Positions 18,442 to 25,771 of a stretch of 64,000 nucleotides of DNA are shown piece after piece. The DNA comes from WJLY01 sp964399265 (GTDB lineage Bacteria > Joyebacterota > Joyebacteria > Joyebacterales > Joyebacteraceae). The first letter of the stretch is position 1. Every line of letters starts with the position of its first letter. Below the pieces are notes generated by a model. The model searched no databases, was not told the DNA's origin, and saw only the letters and a program-made list of their open reading frames with translations. The stretch is from contig CAYNQF010000001.1 in the NCBI GenBank assembly GCA_964399265.1, forward strand, positions 1 through 64,000. The letters run 5' to 3'. The translations under genes were made by a program, and so were the position numbers.

Positions 18442-19638
18442 GTGTTCAAGGGTTTCCTCGACTATCAGTCCGGCTCGCCCGTCGACCCGCGGGTCGTCGA
18501 GGCGATGCTCCCGTACATGACCGAGCGCCATGGCAATCCCGCCATGCTTCACTCAGTCGGTGACATGAGTCGCCAGGCCGTGGAGGCCGCGCGCGCTCAG
18601 GTCGCCTCTTTCATATCGGCAGACCCCACGGAGATCTGCTTCACGTCAGGCGCCACTGAGGCCAACAACATGGCCCTGAAGGGCGCCGCCCTCAGGCTGC
18701 GCAAGAAGGGCAATCACATCGTCTCGAGCGTCATCGAACATCGCTCGATCATCACTCCTCTCAAGTACCTCCAGCGCGAGGGATTCGAGGTGACGTCCGT
18801 GCCGGTCGACCGCGACGCGTTCGTCGACCCGGCGGCCGTCAGGGACGCGATTCGCGACGACACGATCCTGGTCTCGATCGGCATGGCCAACAACGAGGTC
18901 GGAACGATTCAGGCCGCGGGCGAGATCGCGTCGATAGCACGCGAAAAGGGCGTGTTGTTCCACACCGACGCCGTTGCCGCAGAGGCGTGGATCCCGATCG
19001 ACGTCAAGACGCTCCCGTTCGACCTCGTCACGCTTTCCTCCAACGATGTGTACGGACCCAAGGGCATGGGCGCACTCTATATAAGGAAGGGCACGCGCAT
19101 CGAGGCCATGATCCACGGCGGGGGGCAGGAGAGCGGGCTTCGCTCGGGCAGCGAGAACGTGCCGGGCATCGTCGGTTTCGGGAAGGCGGCCGAGCTGGCC
19201 GCGGCCGAGATGGAGTCGGACGTCGATAGGGTCAGGCCGATGCGGGACCGGTTGATCGACGAACTCCTGAAGATAGAGGACACGACGCTCAACGGGCCGC
19301 GCGAACGCAGACTTCCGGGGAACGCAAACATCCGGTTCGCCTACATTGAGGGAGAAGGATTGGTCCTCTTGCTCGACATGGAGGGCATCCAGGTAGCGAG
19401 CGGATCCGCGTGCTCGACGAAGACGCTGGAGCCCTCCTACGTCCAGATCGCGATGGGCATCAGGCACGAGCAGGCGCATGGCTCGCTCGAGTTCTCGCTC
19501 GGCCGCTGGACGACCGACGAGGACATAGACATGGTCCTGCAGGCGCTGCCGTCCATCGTGGACCGCTTGAGAAAGATGTCGGCGTTTAGGCCGGGCATGG
19601 AGTACGATAAGGACGAGTTCCGGAAGCACGAGCACTAG
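18442..19638 (+). CDS. NifS/IscS-like aminotransferase-fold protein lacking the PLP lysine
   Basis: GTG 18442 behind GGAGG; 398 residues, full length for IscS/NifS. The family landmarks are present: TSGATEANN, the ring-stacking His in IEHRSI, GGGQESGLRSG, the sulfur-accepting loop GSACSTKTLEPSY with Cys 324, and SLGRWTT. The Schiff-base motif that should read S-x-H-K-x-x-G-P-K-G is SSNDVYGPKG: Asn 201 and Asp 202 replace His and Lys. The conserved Gln of the PLP site is also Ala (DAVAAEAW). By comparison with the Asp-bearing IscS of Archaeoglobus fulgidus, normal cysteine desulfurase activity is doubtful. It may act as a persulfide acceptor or Fe-S scaffold ligand for the adjacent relay proteins. 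Confidence 0.9.
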   Translation: MFKGFLDYQSGSPVDPRVVEAMLPYMTERHGNPAMLHSVGDMSRQAVEAARAQVASFISADPTEICFTSGATEANNMALKGAALRLRKKGNHIVSSVIEHRSIITPLKYLQREGFEVTSVPVDRDAFVDPAAVRDAIRDDTILVSIGMANNEVGTIQAAGEIASIAREKGVLFHTDAVAAEAWIPIDVKTLPFDLVTLSSNDVYGPKGMGALYIRKGTRIEAMIHGGGQESGLRSGSENVPGIVGFGKAAELAAAEMESDVDRVRPMRDRLIDELLKIEDTTLNGPRERRLPGNANIRFAYIEGEGLVLLLDMEGIQVASGSACSTKTLEPSYVQIAMGIRHEQAHGSLEFSLGRWTTDEDIDMVLQALPSIVDRLRKMSAFRPGMEYDKDEFRKHEH

Positions 19639-19698
19639 GGGAAGCTCCAGGGCGTCTGCAGCACAGCGTCCCCCGGGTTGTGGCCCAGGAGGTAGATC

Positions 19699-20091
19699 AT
19701 GAACGAGGTTACCCCGAGCGTTCCGCCGCAGTCGGGCGGAGATGTTCAGTTCGTGCGTGAAGTGAGCGCGCCGCTCTATGCGGCCAGGGGCTGGATGAAG
19801 CTCGTCGGCGTGCTCATGATCATCTATGGCGCGCTGATGGCCCTGACCATCGTCGGGATCATCGTGTGCTGGCTGCCGATCTGGATCGGCGTCCTGCTGC
19901 TGCGTGCCGCCAGCTCGGCAGAGATGGCACAGGTCTCCGGAGACAAGTTCCAGCTCGTCGAGTCGATGACGAAGCTCAAGACGTACTTCACCATCTACGG
20001 CATTCTCGCCCTCGTCGGGCTGATCGCGGCCGCCATCGCTCTCATGGTGGGCGGGCTGGGCGCCATTACCGAGCTCATCCTGAACCGCTGA
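19699..20091 (+). CDS. DUF5362-type small membrane protein
   Basis: 130 residues; start ATG 19699 behind AGGAGG. Two long hydrophobic segments (about 35-70 and 95-120) flank a polar loop (SSAEMAQVSGDKFQLVESMTK). This layout matches DUF5362, small inner-membrane proteins of unknown function. It is followed by a strong intrinsic terminator, so it ends the upstream unit rather than joining the ArsR operon. Confidence 0.65.
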   Translation: MNEVTPSVPPQSGGDVQFVREVSAPLYAARGWMKLVGVLMIIYGALMALTIVGIIVCWLPIWIGVLLLRAASSAEMAQVSGDKFQLVESMTKLKTYFTIYGILALVGLIAAAIALMVGGLGAITELILNR

Positions 20092-20119
20092 CCGTACATG
20101 TGAGACGAGTTCGTCTTTG

Positions 20120-20155
20120 GGGCCGCCGGCTCGCTTCCGGCGGCCCATTCTTCTT
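20120..20155 (+). terminator. Intrinsic terminator after the DUF5362 gene
   Basis: GGGCCGCCGG (20120-20129) pairs perfectly with CCGGCGGCCC (20137-20146) across a 7-base loop and is followed by ATTCTTCTT. Confidence 0.85.
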
Positions 20156-20189
20156 GCATTTGGCTTGGTCATTTGGTAAATTGGCCAAG
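20154..20189 (+). promoter_or_regulatory. Promoter with overlapping palindromic ArsR-type operator
   Basis: TTGCAT (20154-20159), a 17-base spacer, then TAAATT (20177-20182). A near-perfect palindrome spans 20164-20189 (CTTGGTCATTT / AAATTGGCCAAG, one extra base in the right arm) and covers the -10 element. It sits 23 bases before the start of an ArsR-family gene, the usual position for an autoregulated operator. Confidence 0.7.
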
Positions 20190-20212
20190 TATACCCAGAA
20201 CGGAGGTTGCGG

Positions 20213-20572
20213 ATGAACGAGGGGATAAGGCAGCGATACGAGGCCAGGGCCGGCGTCATGAAGGCGCTTGCGCACCCCAGCCGGCTCTACATCGTGGACG
20301 AGCTGTCGAGGGGCGAGAGGTGCGTCCACGAGCTTACCGACGCCATCGGCTCGGACATGTCGACCGTGTCAAAGCACCTGGGTGTCCTCAGGACGGCCGG
20401 GATCGTGCGAGACGAGAAGCGCGGTTCGGAGGTCTACTACTCGCTCCGAATGGCATGCGTGCTCGACTTCTTCGGGTGTCTGGAGGCGGTCATGAACGGT
20501 GGCGATGCGGTGTCGTGCGCGTCTGCGGCGCGCGAGCCCGCGTCGACGCCACGGGCCGGGAGGACGACGTGA
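20213..20572 (+). CDS. ArsR/SmtB-family winged-helix repressor
   Basis: ATG 20213 lies six bases after GGAGG; the in-frame TTG 20207 is less likely. 119 residues. The winged helix covers about 10-85 (KALAHPSRLYIVDELSRG, recognition helix near STVSKHLGVLRTAGIV, wing RGSEVYYSL). Possible sensing thiols are the Cys in GERCVHEL, plus CVLDFFGC and a further Cys at the tail. It represses its own operon in the absence of an inducer, probably a thiol-reactive metal(loid). The stop overlaps the start of the thioredoxin lipoprotein gene by one base (TGATG). Confidence 0.9.
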   Translation: MNEGIRQRYEARAGVMKALAHPSRLYIVDELSRGERCVHELTDAIGSDMSTVSKHLGVLRTAGIVRDEKRGSEVYYSLRMACVLDFFGCLEAVMNGGDAVSCASAAREPASTPRAGRTT

Positions 20573-21054
20573 TGGCATTGACTTCGAGGCCCACGCGGGG
20601 CGCGGCGACCGCGCTTGGTTTCGTCCTTGTCGCACTCGTCGCTCTGGCGCTGCTCGTGGGCTGCGGTGACACGGAGAAGGCGGCCGAGACCTCGGCCAGC
20701 GCCGGGTCCGGCGAGGCGCCCGGGCCGGCGAACGCCGGAAAGGCGTCCGAGTCGAATGCCGAGACGGCCGCGCTTCCGACGCTCCTCGACCTCGGGTCCG
20801 ACAAGTGCGTTCCGTGCAAGGCAATGATGCCGATCATCGCGGAGATGCACGACACCTTCGCGGGGAAGCTGTCCGTGGAGTTCATCGACGTATGGAAGGA
20901 CAGGGAGGCCGGGCAGAAGTACGGGGTGAAGGTGATCCCGACGCAAATCTTCCTCGACGCCGACGGGAACGAACTCTTCCGTCACCAGGGCTTCTTCTCG
21001 AGAGACGACATTCTGGCAAAGTGGCGGGAGCTGGGCTACGACTTCGGGCGGTAG
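20572..21054 (+). CDS. Thioredoxin-fold lipoprotein
   Basis: 160 residues. A lipobox (LLVGC) places it at the membrane on the periplasmic side. A low-complexity Ala/Glu/Ser linker leads to a thioredoxin domain with the active site CVPC (LGSDKCVPCKAMMP) and the cis-Pro loop VKVIPTQIF. Its likely electron source is the adjacent CcdA-like protein. The combination with an ArsP-type permease suggests reduction of a substrate, or of the transporter, outside the cytoplasmic membrane. Confidence 0.88.
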   Translation: MALTSRPTRGAATALGFVLVALVALALLVGCGDTEKAAETSASAGSGEAPGPANAGKASESNAETAALPTLLDLGSDKCVPCKAMMPIIAEMHDTFAGKLSVEFIDVWKDREAGQKYGVKVIPTQIFLDADGNELFRHQGFFSRDDILAKWRELGYDFGR

Positions 21055-21078
21055 TCCGGCGGACGCCGGAGGTGAGAA

Positions 21079-21777
21079 GTGGTTGAGCTCTTCTCGACAC
21101 TGAGCAGAGCCGTTGAGGGCGCTCCGGCAGTGGCGCTCGCGGCGTCGCTCGCGTGGGGCGTCCTGAGCGTCGTCCTGTCGCCCTGTCATCTCGCGAGCAT
21201 CCCTCTCATCGTCGGGTTCATAGACGGGCAGGGGCGCATCTCGACGCGGAGGGCGTTTGGGATATCGCTTCTGTTCTCCGTCGGGATCCTGGCCACCATC
21301 GCCGCGATCGGTGTGGCCACCGCCGTGGCCGGCAGAATGATCGGAGACCTAGGCCGCTGGGCCAACTACGGTGTAGCGATCATCTTCTTCGCCGTCGGAC
21401 TGCACCTGCTCGGCCTTATCCCGATGCCGTGGTCGGGCCCCGGGCGTGTCGGCATGAGGCGGAGGGGTGCGCTCGCCGCCTTCGTGCTGGGGCTCGTGTT
21501 CGGCGTCGCCCTGGGGCCGTGCACGTTCGCATATATGGCTCCGATGCTGGCCGTTACCCTGCGGGTTGCTGCGACGAGTCTCGCCTACGGAGCGCTCTTG
21601 CTACTGGCGTACGGCGTCGGGCACTGCTCTGTCATCGTCCTGGCGGGCACGTTCACGGAGGTCGTGCAGAGATACCTGAACTGGACGGAGCGGTCCAGAG
21701 GCGCCGTCGTGCTCAGGAAGGTGTGCGGAGCGCTCGTGATGGTGGGCGGGGTATACCTTCTCATTACGGCGCACTAG
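21079..21777 (+). CDS. CcdA/DsbD-like transmembrane electron carrier
   Basis: GTG 21079 behind GGAGG; 232 residues with six hydrophobic segments. Two membrane-embedded Cys residues, in LSPCHLASIP and LGPCTFAYMAP, are the redox pair of the CcdA/DsbD core. It moves electrons from cytoplasmic thioredoxin to periplasmic thiol proteins; here the obvious acceptor is the thioredoxin lipoprotein encoded just before it. Cytochrome c maturation genes are absent nearby, so a CcdA role in haem attachment is not supported. Confidence 0.88.
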   Translation: MVELFSTLSRAVEGAPAVALAASLAWGVLSVVLSPCHLASIPLIVGFIDGQGRISTRRAFGISLLFSVGILATIAAIGVATAVAGRMIGDLGRWANYGVAIIFFAVGLHLLGLIPMPWSGPGRVGMRRRGALAAFVLGLVFGVALGPCTFAYMAPMLAVTLRVAATSLAYGALLLLAYGVGHCSVIVLAGTFTEVVQRYLNWTERSRGAVVLRKVCGALVMVGGVYLLITAH

Positions 21778-21787
21778 GGAGAGTCGC

Positions 21788-23086
21788 TTGAACTGGAAGA
21801 TCGAGTGGAAGCCGCTCCTCATCATGCTCGCCGTCTTCCTGGCGGCGTTCAACCTGCCGGTCGGAACGGCGAGGTTCGACAATGCGCTCGTCGAGGCGTT
21901 CGCCCTCGTGAAGTGGTACGCGCGCGAGCACGTGGTCCTGTGTCTGCTGCCCGCCTTCCTCATAGCCGGGGCCATCGCCGCCTTCGTGCGCAAGGAATCG
22001 GTGATGAAGTACCTCGGCGCACGAGCGCCGAAGCCGCTCGCGTACGGTGTCGCCTCCGTATCCGGGTCGATCCTCGCTGTCTGTTCCTGCACTGTGCTGC
22101 CGCTCTTCGCGGGCATATACAGGATGGGGGCCGGCCTGGGACCGGCCAGCGCGTTCCTCTACTCGGGTCCCGCGATCAACGTGCTCGCCATCATACTGAC
22201 GGCCCGCGTGCTCGGGCCCGAGCTGGGCCTCGCCAGGGCCCTGGGTGCGATCGGGTTCAGCGTGGTCATAGGACTTCTCATGCACGTCATCTTCCGTAAG
22301 GAGGAACTCGAGAAGGCCGACGCGCAGATGGCGATGCCGGAGCCCGAGCCCACGAGGCCGCTCTGGCAGAACGGCGTCTACTTCGCGATCATGGTGGCGA
22401 TCCTCGTCTTCGCCAACTGGGGCAAGCCGTCGGCTCCGGACGGGCTCTGGGCCGCCGTCTATTCGGCCAAATGGGCTATTACCTCGCTTCTCGGCGTCGC
22501 GTTCGGCGTCGTCCTCATCCTGTGGTTCCGTTTGTCCGTGATGCGCGCGATGCTCGCGGCTCTGCCGCCCGTCGCGCTCGCGCTGCTGCTCCCGGGACAG
22601 CCGATCCTCGCCTTCGGCGCGGCCGTGGTCGGGCTCGGTGTCATCACCAGCACCGCCGGCGGAGAGATGGGCGAGTGGTTCGAATCGAGCTGGGGGTTCG
22701 CGAAGCAGATACTGCCGCTGCTCCTGATCGGCGTCATCGTGGCCGGACTGCTCCTGGGGAGGCCCGGACACCAGGGGCTGATTCCCTCCGAGTGGGTGGC
22801 GCGCTCGGTGGGCGGGAACTCGCTCGGCGCGAACCTCTTTGCATCGGTCGCGGGCGCGTTCATGTACTTCGCGACGCTCACTGAGGTGCCCATCCTGCAG
22901 GGGCTCATCGGCAGTGGCATGGGCAAGGGGCCGGCGCTGGCGTTACTGCTGGCGGGTCCGGCGCTGTCGCTTCCTAACATGCTCGTCATCAGAAGCATCA
23001 TGGGAACTAAGAAGACGCTCGTGTTCGTAGGGTTGGTCGTCGCCATGGCCACGGTGACGGGGATGCTGTACGGCAGGTTCTTCTGA
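21788..23086 (+). CDS. ArsP/UPF0718-type permease
   Basis: 432 residues, start TTG 21788 (MNWKIEWKPLL) behind GGGAGAG. About ten hydrophobic segments. The family signature VCSCTVLPLFAGIYRMGAG with its CSC motif is present near residue 98, followed by LYSGPAINVLAI. Relatives include ArsP, which exports trivalent organoarsenicals, and permeases of unknown substrate in anaerobes. Membership of an ArsR operon with thioredoxins fits a thiol-reactive toxicant. The stop overlaps the next ribosome site. Confidence 0.85.
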   Translation: MNWKIEWKPLLIMLAVFLAAFNLPVGTARFDNALVEAFALVKWYAREHVVLCLLPAFLIAGAIAAFVRKESVMKYLGARAPKPLAYGVASVSGSILAVCSCTVLPLFAGIYRMGAGLGPASAFLYSGPAINVLAIILTARVLGPELGLARALGAIGFSVVIGLLMHVIFRKEELEKADAQMAMPEPEPTRPLWQNGVYFAIMVAILVFANWGKPSAPDGLWAAVYSAKWAITSLLGVAFGVVLILWFRLSVMRAMLAALPPVALALLLPGQPILAFGAAVVGLGVITSTAGGEMGEWFESSWGFAKQILPLLLIGVIVAGLLLGRPGHQGLIPSEWVARSVGGNSLGANLFASVAGAFMYFATLTEVPILQGLIGSGMGKGPALALLLAGPALSLPNMLVIRSIMGTKKTLVFVGLVVAMATVTGMLYGRFF

Positions 23087-23097
23087 TGGAGGAACAC

Positions 23098-23328
23098 ATG
23101 AAGGTTCAGATACTGGGTACCGGGTGCCCGAAGTGCAAGCAGCTCGAGGCGAACGCCCGCGCGGCGGTCGAAGAACTCGGCCTCGACTACGAGCTTGAGA
23201 AGGTCTCCGACATCAACGAGATCATGAAGTTCGGGATCATGATGACGCCCGGACTCGCCGTGGACGGTGTCGTGAAGTCGGCGGGGAAGCTCCTGTCGGT
23301 CGAGGATATCAAGAAGTTGCTCAAGTGA
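23098..23328 (+). CDS. Small thioredoxin/glutaredoxin-like protein
   Basis: ATG 23098 lies five bases after GGAGG; the ATG at 23086 overlaps the permease stop and is less likely. 76 residues with CPKC at 10-13 (GTGCPKCKQ), MMTPG as the cis-Pro loop and a C-terminal helix. This is the MTH895/TM0996-like family, often encoded beside ArsP-type permeases. Cytoplasmic; probably reduces or carries the permease substrate. Confidence 0.88.
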   Translation: MKVQILGTGCPKCKQLEANARAAVEELGLDYELEKVSDINEIMKFGIMMTPGLAVDGVVKSAGKLLSVEDIKKLLK

Positions 23329-23350
23329 GGTTCGGGAGCGTGGAGGGATG

Positions 23351-23896
23351 ATGAGGTCGTTCCGTTACCTTGTGCTGACCGCCTCTCTGCTCACCTGCTG
23401 TGCCGCGGTCGGTTTGGCCGACGAAGGAGTGTCCGCGCCCGCATCAGACACCGAGGCGGCGACGCATTCGCTGCCGGACTCGACCGGTGCGTCGCCGACC
23501 TCCGGCGCCGAGGCCGACTCCACGGCCCTCGACCGCGTCGTCGTTACCTATTTTCACAAAGAGTTCAGGTGCGAGATGTGCCTCGCGTTCGAGGCCAACT
23601 CGGAAGAGGCTCTTCGGACGGCGTTCCCGGGCGAGTTGGCGGACGGCCGTCTTGTCTGGCGCGTCCTGAACCTGGACGACAAGCAGAACACACACTACGA
23701 GGACGACTACGGCCTGACGGAGCTCTCGCTCGTCGTGGCGGGGGAGCGCGACGGCGTCGTCGTGGAGTGGCGAACCCTCCCGGACATCTGGGGGCTCGTG
23801 GACGACAAGCAGGCGCTCATCGATTACGTTACGTACGAGGTGGGGAAGACGCTCGATAAGGTCAAGTACCGCGAATGGGCGGGAACCCGGAAGTAG
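23351..23896 (+). CDS. Exported ArsF-like thioredoxin-fold protein
   Basis: Start ATG 23351 or the adjacent ATG 23348; the spacing from GGAGG favours 23351. 181 residues with a signal peptide (about 1-22) and a Ser/Ala/Asp linker to residue 60. The domain contains TYFHKEFRCEMC (a CxxC pair), then LVWRVLNLDD and LSLVVAGERDG. It resembles the family annotated as nitrophenyl-compound nitroreductase subunit ArsF. Last gene of the ArsR operon, followed by a strong terminator. Probably a periplasmic thiol partner of the CcdA/lipoprotein pair. Confidence 0.72.
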   Translation: MRSFRYLVLTASLLTCCAAVGLADEGVSAPASDTEAATHSLPDSTGASPTSGAEADSTALDRVVVTYFHKEFRCEMCLAFEANSEEALRTAFPGELADGRLVWRVLNLDDKQNTHYEDDYGLTELSLVVAGERDGVVVEWRTLPDIWGLVDDKQALIDYVTYEVGKTLDKVKYREWAGTRK

Positions 23897-23901
23897 CGGG
23901 A

Positions 23902-23932
23902 AAAGGGGCCTGGAACCGGCCCCTTTCTTTTT
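23902..23932 (+). terminator. Intrinsic terminator of the ArsR operon
   Basis: AAAGGGGCC (23902-23910) pairs with GGCCCCTTT (23918-23926), 7-base loop, followed by CTTTTTC. Confidence 0.9.
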
Positions 23933-23935
23933 CTG

Positions 23936-23964
23936 TTGACGCCTGCACATACGTGCAGTAGCAT
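23936..23964 (+). promoter_or_regulatory. Strong promoter with LexA-box-like palindrome in the spacer
   Basis: TTGACG (23936-23941), exactly 17 bases, TAGCAT (23959-23964). The spacer holds the perfect palindrome CTGCAC-ATAC-GTGCAG (23943-23958). This fits the Fibrobacter LexA box TGCNC-N4-GTGCA as I remember it. It lies 310 bases before lexA. Confidence 0.65.
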
Positions 23965-23969
23965 GGTGC

Positions 23970-24168
23970 ACAGATGGGCAGTAGGCGCCCGCGGCGGTTC
24001 GCGGCTCTCATGCATGAGCAGAAGGCCGCGCCGCCACTGCCCGTCGCTAAGCCATCAAGGCCGAGGTGTCAGGGCCGCGCGTTGGGCGGATAACGTGGGA
24101 AATGGTCAGCTCGCGCGCCCGGTCCGGAACGAACGGGAATCCTGCGCGGCCCGCCTCGGCTTCTTTTT
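23970..24168 (+). ncRNA. Candidate structured RNA upstream of lexA
   Basis: No open frame of note. Hairpin 1 spans 23976-24042: GGGCAGT pairs with ACTGCCC, GGCGG with CCGCC and GCGGC with GCCGC, and its apical part holds the palindrome CTCATGCATGAG. Hairpin 2 is closed by GCCGAGG (24060-24066) with CCTCGGC (24154-24160) and GGGCCGCGC (24072-24080) with GCGCGGCCC (24144-24152), followed by TTCTTTTT. A promoter with good -35 and -10 elements ends 6 bases before. It could be a free RNA of about 200 bases, or a leader that controls read-through into lexA. I could not match it to 6S, SRP, RNase P, tmRNA or a known riboswitch. Confidence 0.5.
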
Positions 24169-24215
24169 GAAAGGGGACCCGCGGCTGCGGTAGCGACGAC
24201 ATCGCGCGAGCATCA

Positions 24216-24229
24216 TGCAGCTGCGGGCA
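24216..24229 (+). promoter_or_regulatory. Imperfect second LexA-box-like site
   Basis: TGCAGCTGCGGGCA, 38 bases before the lexA start, resembles TGCNC-N4-GTGCA with two mismatches. It is weak and listed only because it lies directly before lexA. Confidence 0.25.
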
Positions 24230-24267
24230 TTCTCTTGAACGGACGCATCCACCAGGAGCGAACCACA

Positions 24268-24900
24268 ATGACCATCCGGGACGATCTCTCGCAGGTTCAG
24301 AAGAAGATCCTCGAGTTCATCACCGAGAACATCCAGGACCACGACCGCTCGCCGACCATCCGCGAGATCGGGGAGGAGTTCGGCATCTCTTCGACGAACG
24401 GCGTGCGCTACCACCTCAAGGTGCTCGAGGAGCGCGGGTATATAAAGAGGGAGCGCGGTATCTCGCGCGGCATCGAGTGGCGCGAGCATCACGTTCCGTC
24501 GCCCGCCCGTGCCAACGCGAGTGAGATACCGCTCGTGGGGCAGGTCGCGGCCGGCTCGCCCATCCTGGCGGTCGAGAACGTCGAAGGCGCGATGGCGGTC
24601 GACGAGATGTTCGGGACGAACGACGATTGCTTCGCGCTCCGCGTAAGCGGAGACAGTATGAAGAACGGCGGCATCTTCGACGGCGATATCGTCATAGTGC
24701 AGCCGCAGCCAACCGCGAGGGCCGGCGATGTGGTCGTCGCACTAATAGATGAAGAGGCGACGGTCAAGACGTACACGCGATCGGAAGGCAAGGTCGTTCT
24801 CAGGGCCGAGAACCCGGACTACGACGACATCGTCCTGGACGCGCGCAGCGAGGACGCCAGGGTCTTGGGCAGAGTGGTCGGGCTAATGCGAAAGATCTGA
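24268..24900 (+). CDS. lexA: LexA SOS repressor
   Basis: Start ATG 24268 behind AGGAG; 210 residues. Winged helix at about 1-65 (PTIREIGEEFGISSTNGVRY, then GYIKRERGISRGIEW). Self-cleavage bond Ala 95-Gly 96 in QVAAGSP, catalytic Ser 130 in SGDSM and Lys 167 in ATVKTY, all in the peptidase S24 domain. RecA-stimulated autocleavage would relieve repression. The palindrome at 23943-23958 is the best candidate operator in the window. Several repair genes lie downstream, though I found no perfect box in front of them. Confidence 0.96.
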   Translation: MTIRDDLSQVQKKILEFITENIQDHDRSPTIREIGEEFGISSTNGVRYHLKVLEERGYIKRERGISRGIEWREHHVPSPARANASEIPLVGQVAAGSPILAVENVEGAMAVDEMFGTNDDCFALRVSGDSMKNGGIFDGDIVIVQPQPTARAGDVVVALIDEEATVKTYTRSEGKVVLRAENPDYDDIVLDARSEDARVLGRVVGLMRKI

Positions 24901-24940
24901 CGCGGGGCCATGTCGCTGCTTTAACAAGCGAGAGGTTCAC

Positions 24941-25771
24941 ATGTACATTGCCGACGAAGCCAACACGAGAAGGAACGAGGCCGGCGCAAGTGCGGCCCGC
25001 CGGCGTTCCGGATCGCACGACTGGACCTCGGTGGCCGTGGCCATGCTCGCCACGTTCATCGTTATTGTCATGGCTCTGGGTGTTGCGGATGCTCGCGAGC
25101 CGGAGCGGGCCGATAGATCTGACACGGCGATAGAGAAGCTGTTCAAGGTCGACAGGCTTCACGAGGCTACGCGCGGGGAGATCGCGCTGCCGGAGCCGTC
25201 GCGCTCGGGCGGCCTCTCAGTCGAGGCGGCCATCGAGGGCAGACGATCGGTCCGGACGTTCACGGACGATCCCGTGACACTCGAGCAGCTCTCCCAGCTC
25301 CTGTGGGCCGCGCAGGGGATCACGGACAGGGATAGGTTCAGGCGCTCGGCCCCATCCGCCGGCGCCACGTATCCTATAGAGATATTCGTGGTGGCGGGGC
25401 GCATCGATGGACTCGAGCCCGGGGTCTATTGGTATGTGCCGTCGAGCCACACGATCAACCTGATCTCGGCCGGCGACCGGCGCCCGGAGCTCTCCGAGCA
25501 GGCTCTGTCCCAGTCGTCGGTGCTTAACGCGCCACTGTCGCTCGTCATAACCGGCGTCTACGAGCGGACTATGGAGAAGTACGAGGAGAGAGGTGTTCGT
25601 TACGTTCACATAGAGGTCGGAGCGGTCGCCGAGAACGTGTACCTGCAGGCGGAGAGCCTGGGACTGGGAACGGTCTTCGTGGGTTCGTTCTCGGACGACG
25701 GCGTGCGCGACCTCCTTCACGCCGAGGTCTCTCCGCTCGGCATTATGCCTTTGGGGGTGCCCGCCAGATGA
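24941..25771 (+). CDS. Membrane-anchored SagB/ThcOx-type nitroreductase-fold oxidoreductase
   Basis: 276 residues. One N-terminal hydrophobic segment (about 29-50) acts as an anchor or signal. The FMN-binding nitroreductase fold follows: RRSVRTFTDDPVTLEQLSQ, SAPSAGATYPIEIFVVAG, GVYWYVP, VEVGAVAENVYLQAESLGLG-like core and PLGIMPLGVP. It matches the SagB/ThcOx family, members of which oxidise azoline rings in peptide natural products. No cyclodehydratase or precursor peptide is nearby, so the substrate is open. The stop overlaps the ATG of the next gene. Confidence 0.85.
   Translation: MYIADEANTRRNEAGASAARRRSGSHDWTSVAVAMLATFIVIVMALGVADAREPERADRSDTAIEKLFKVDRLHEATRGEIALPEPSRSGGLSVEAAIEGRRSVRTFTDDPVTLEQLSQLLWAAQGITDRDRFRRSAPSAGATYPIEIFVVAGRIDGLEPGVYWYVPSSHTINLISAGDRRPELSEQALSQSSVLNAPLSLVITGVYERTMEKYEERGVRYVHIEVGAVAENVYLQAESLGLGTVFVGSFSDDGVRDLLHAEVSPLGIMPLGVPAR

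Noticed and set aside
24033..24039. GCCACTG, as in the cobalamin riboswitch core
   Set aside because: The other required blocks and the B12 box are missing, and the heptamer is part of a long stem.
24094..24131. GGTCAG...CCGGAA, reminiscent of SRP RNA
   Set aside because: The conserved GGAAG-AGCA loop and its spacing are absent.
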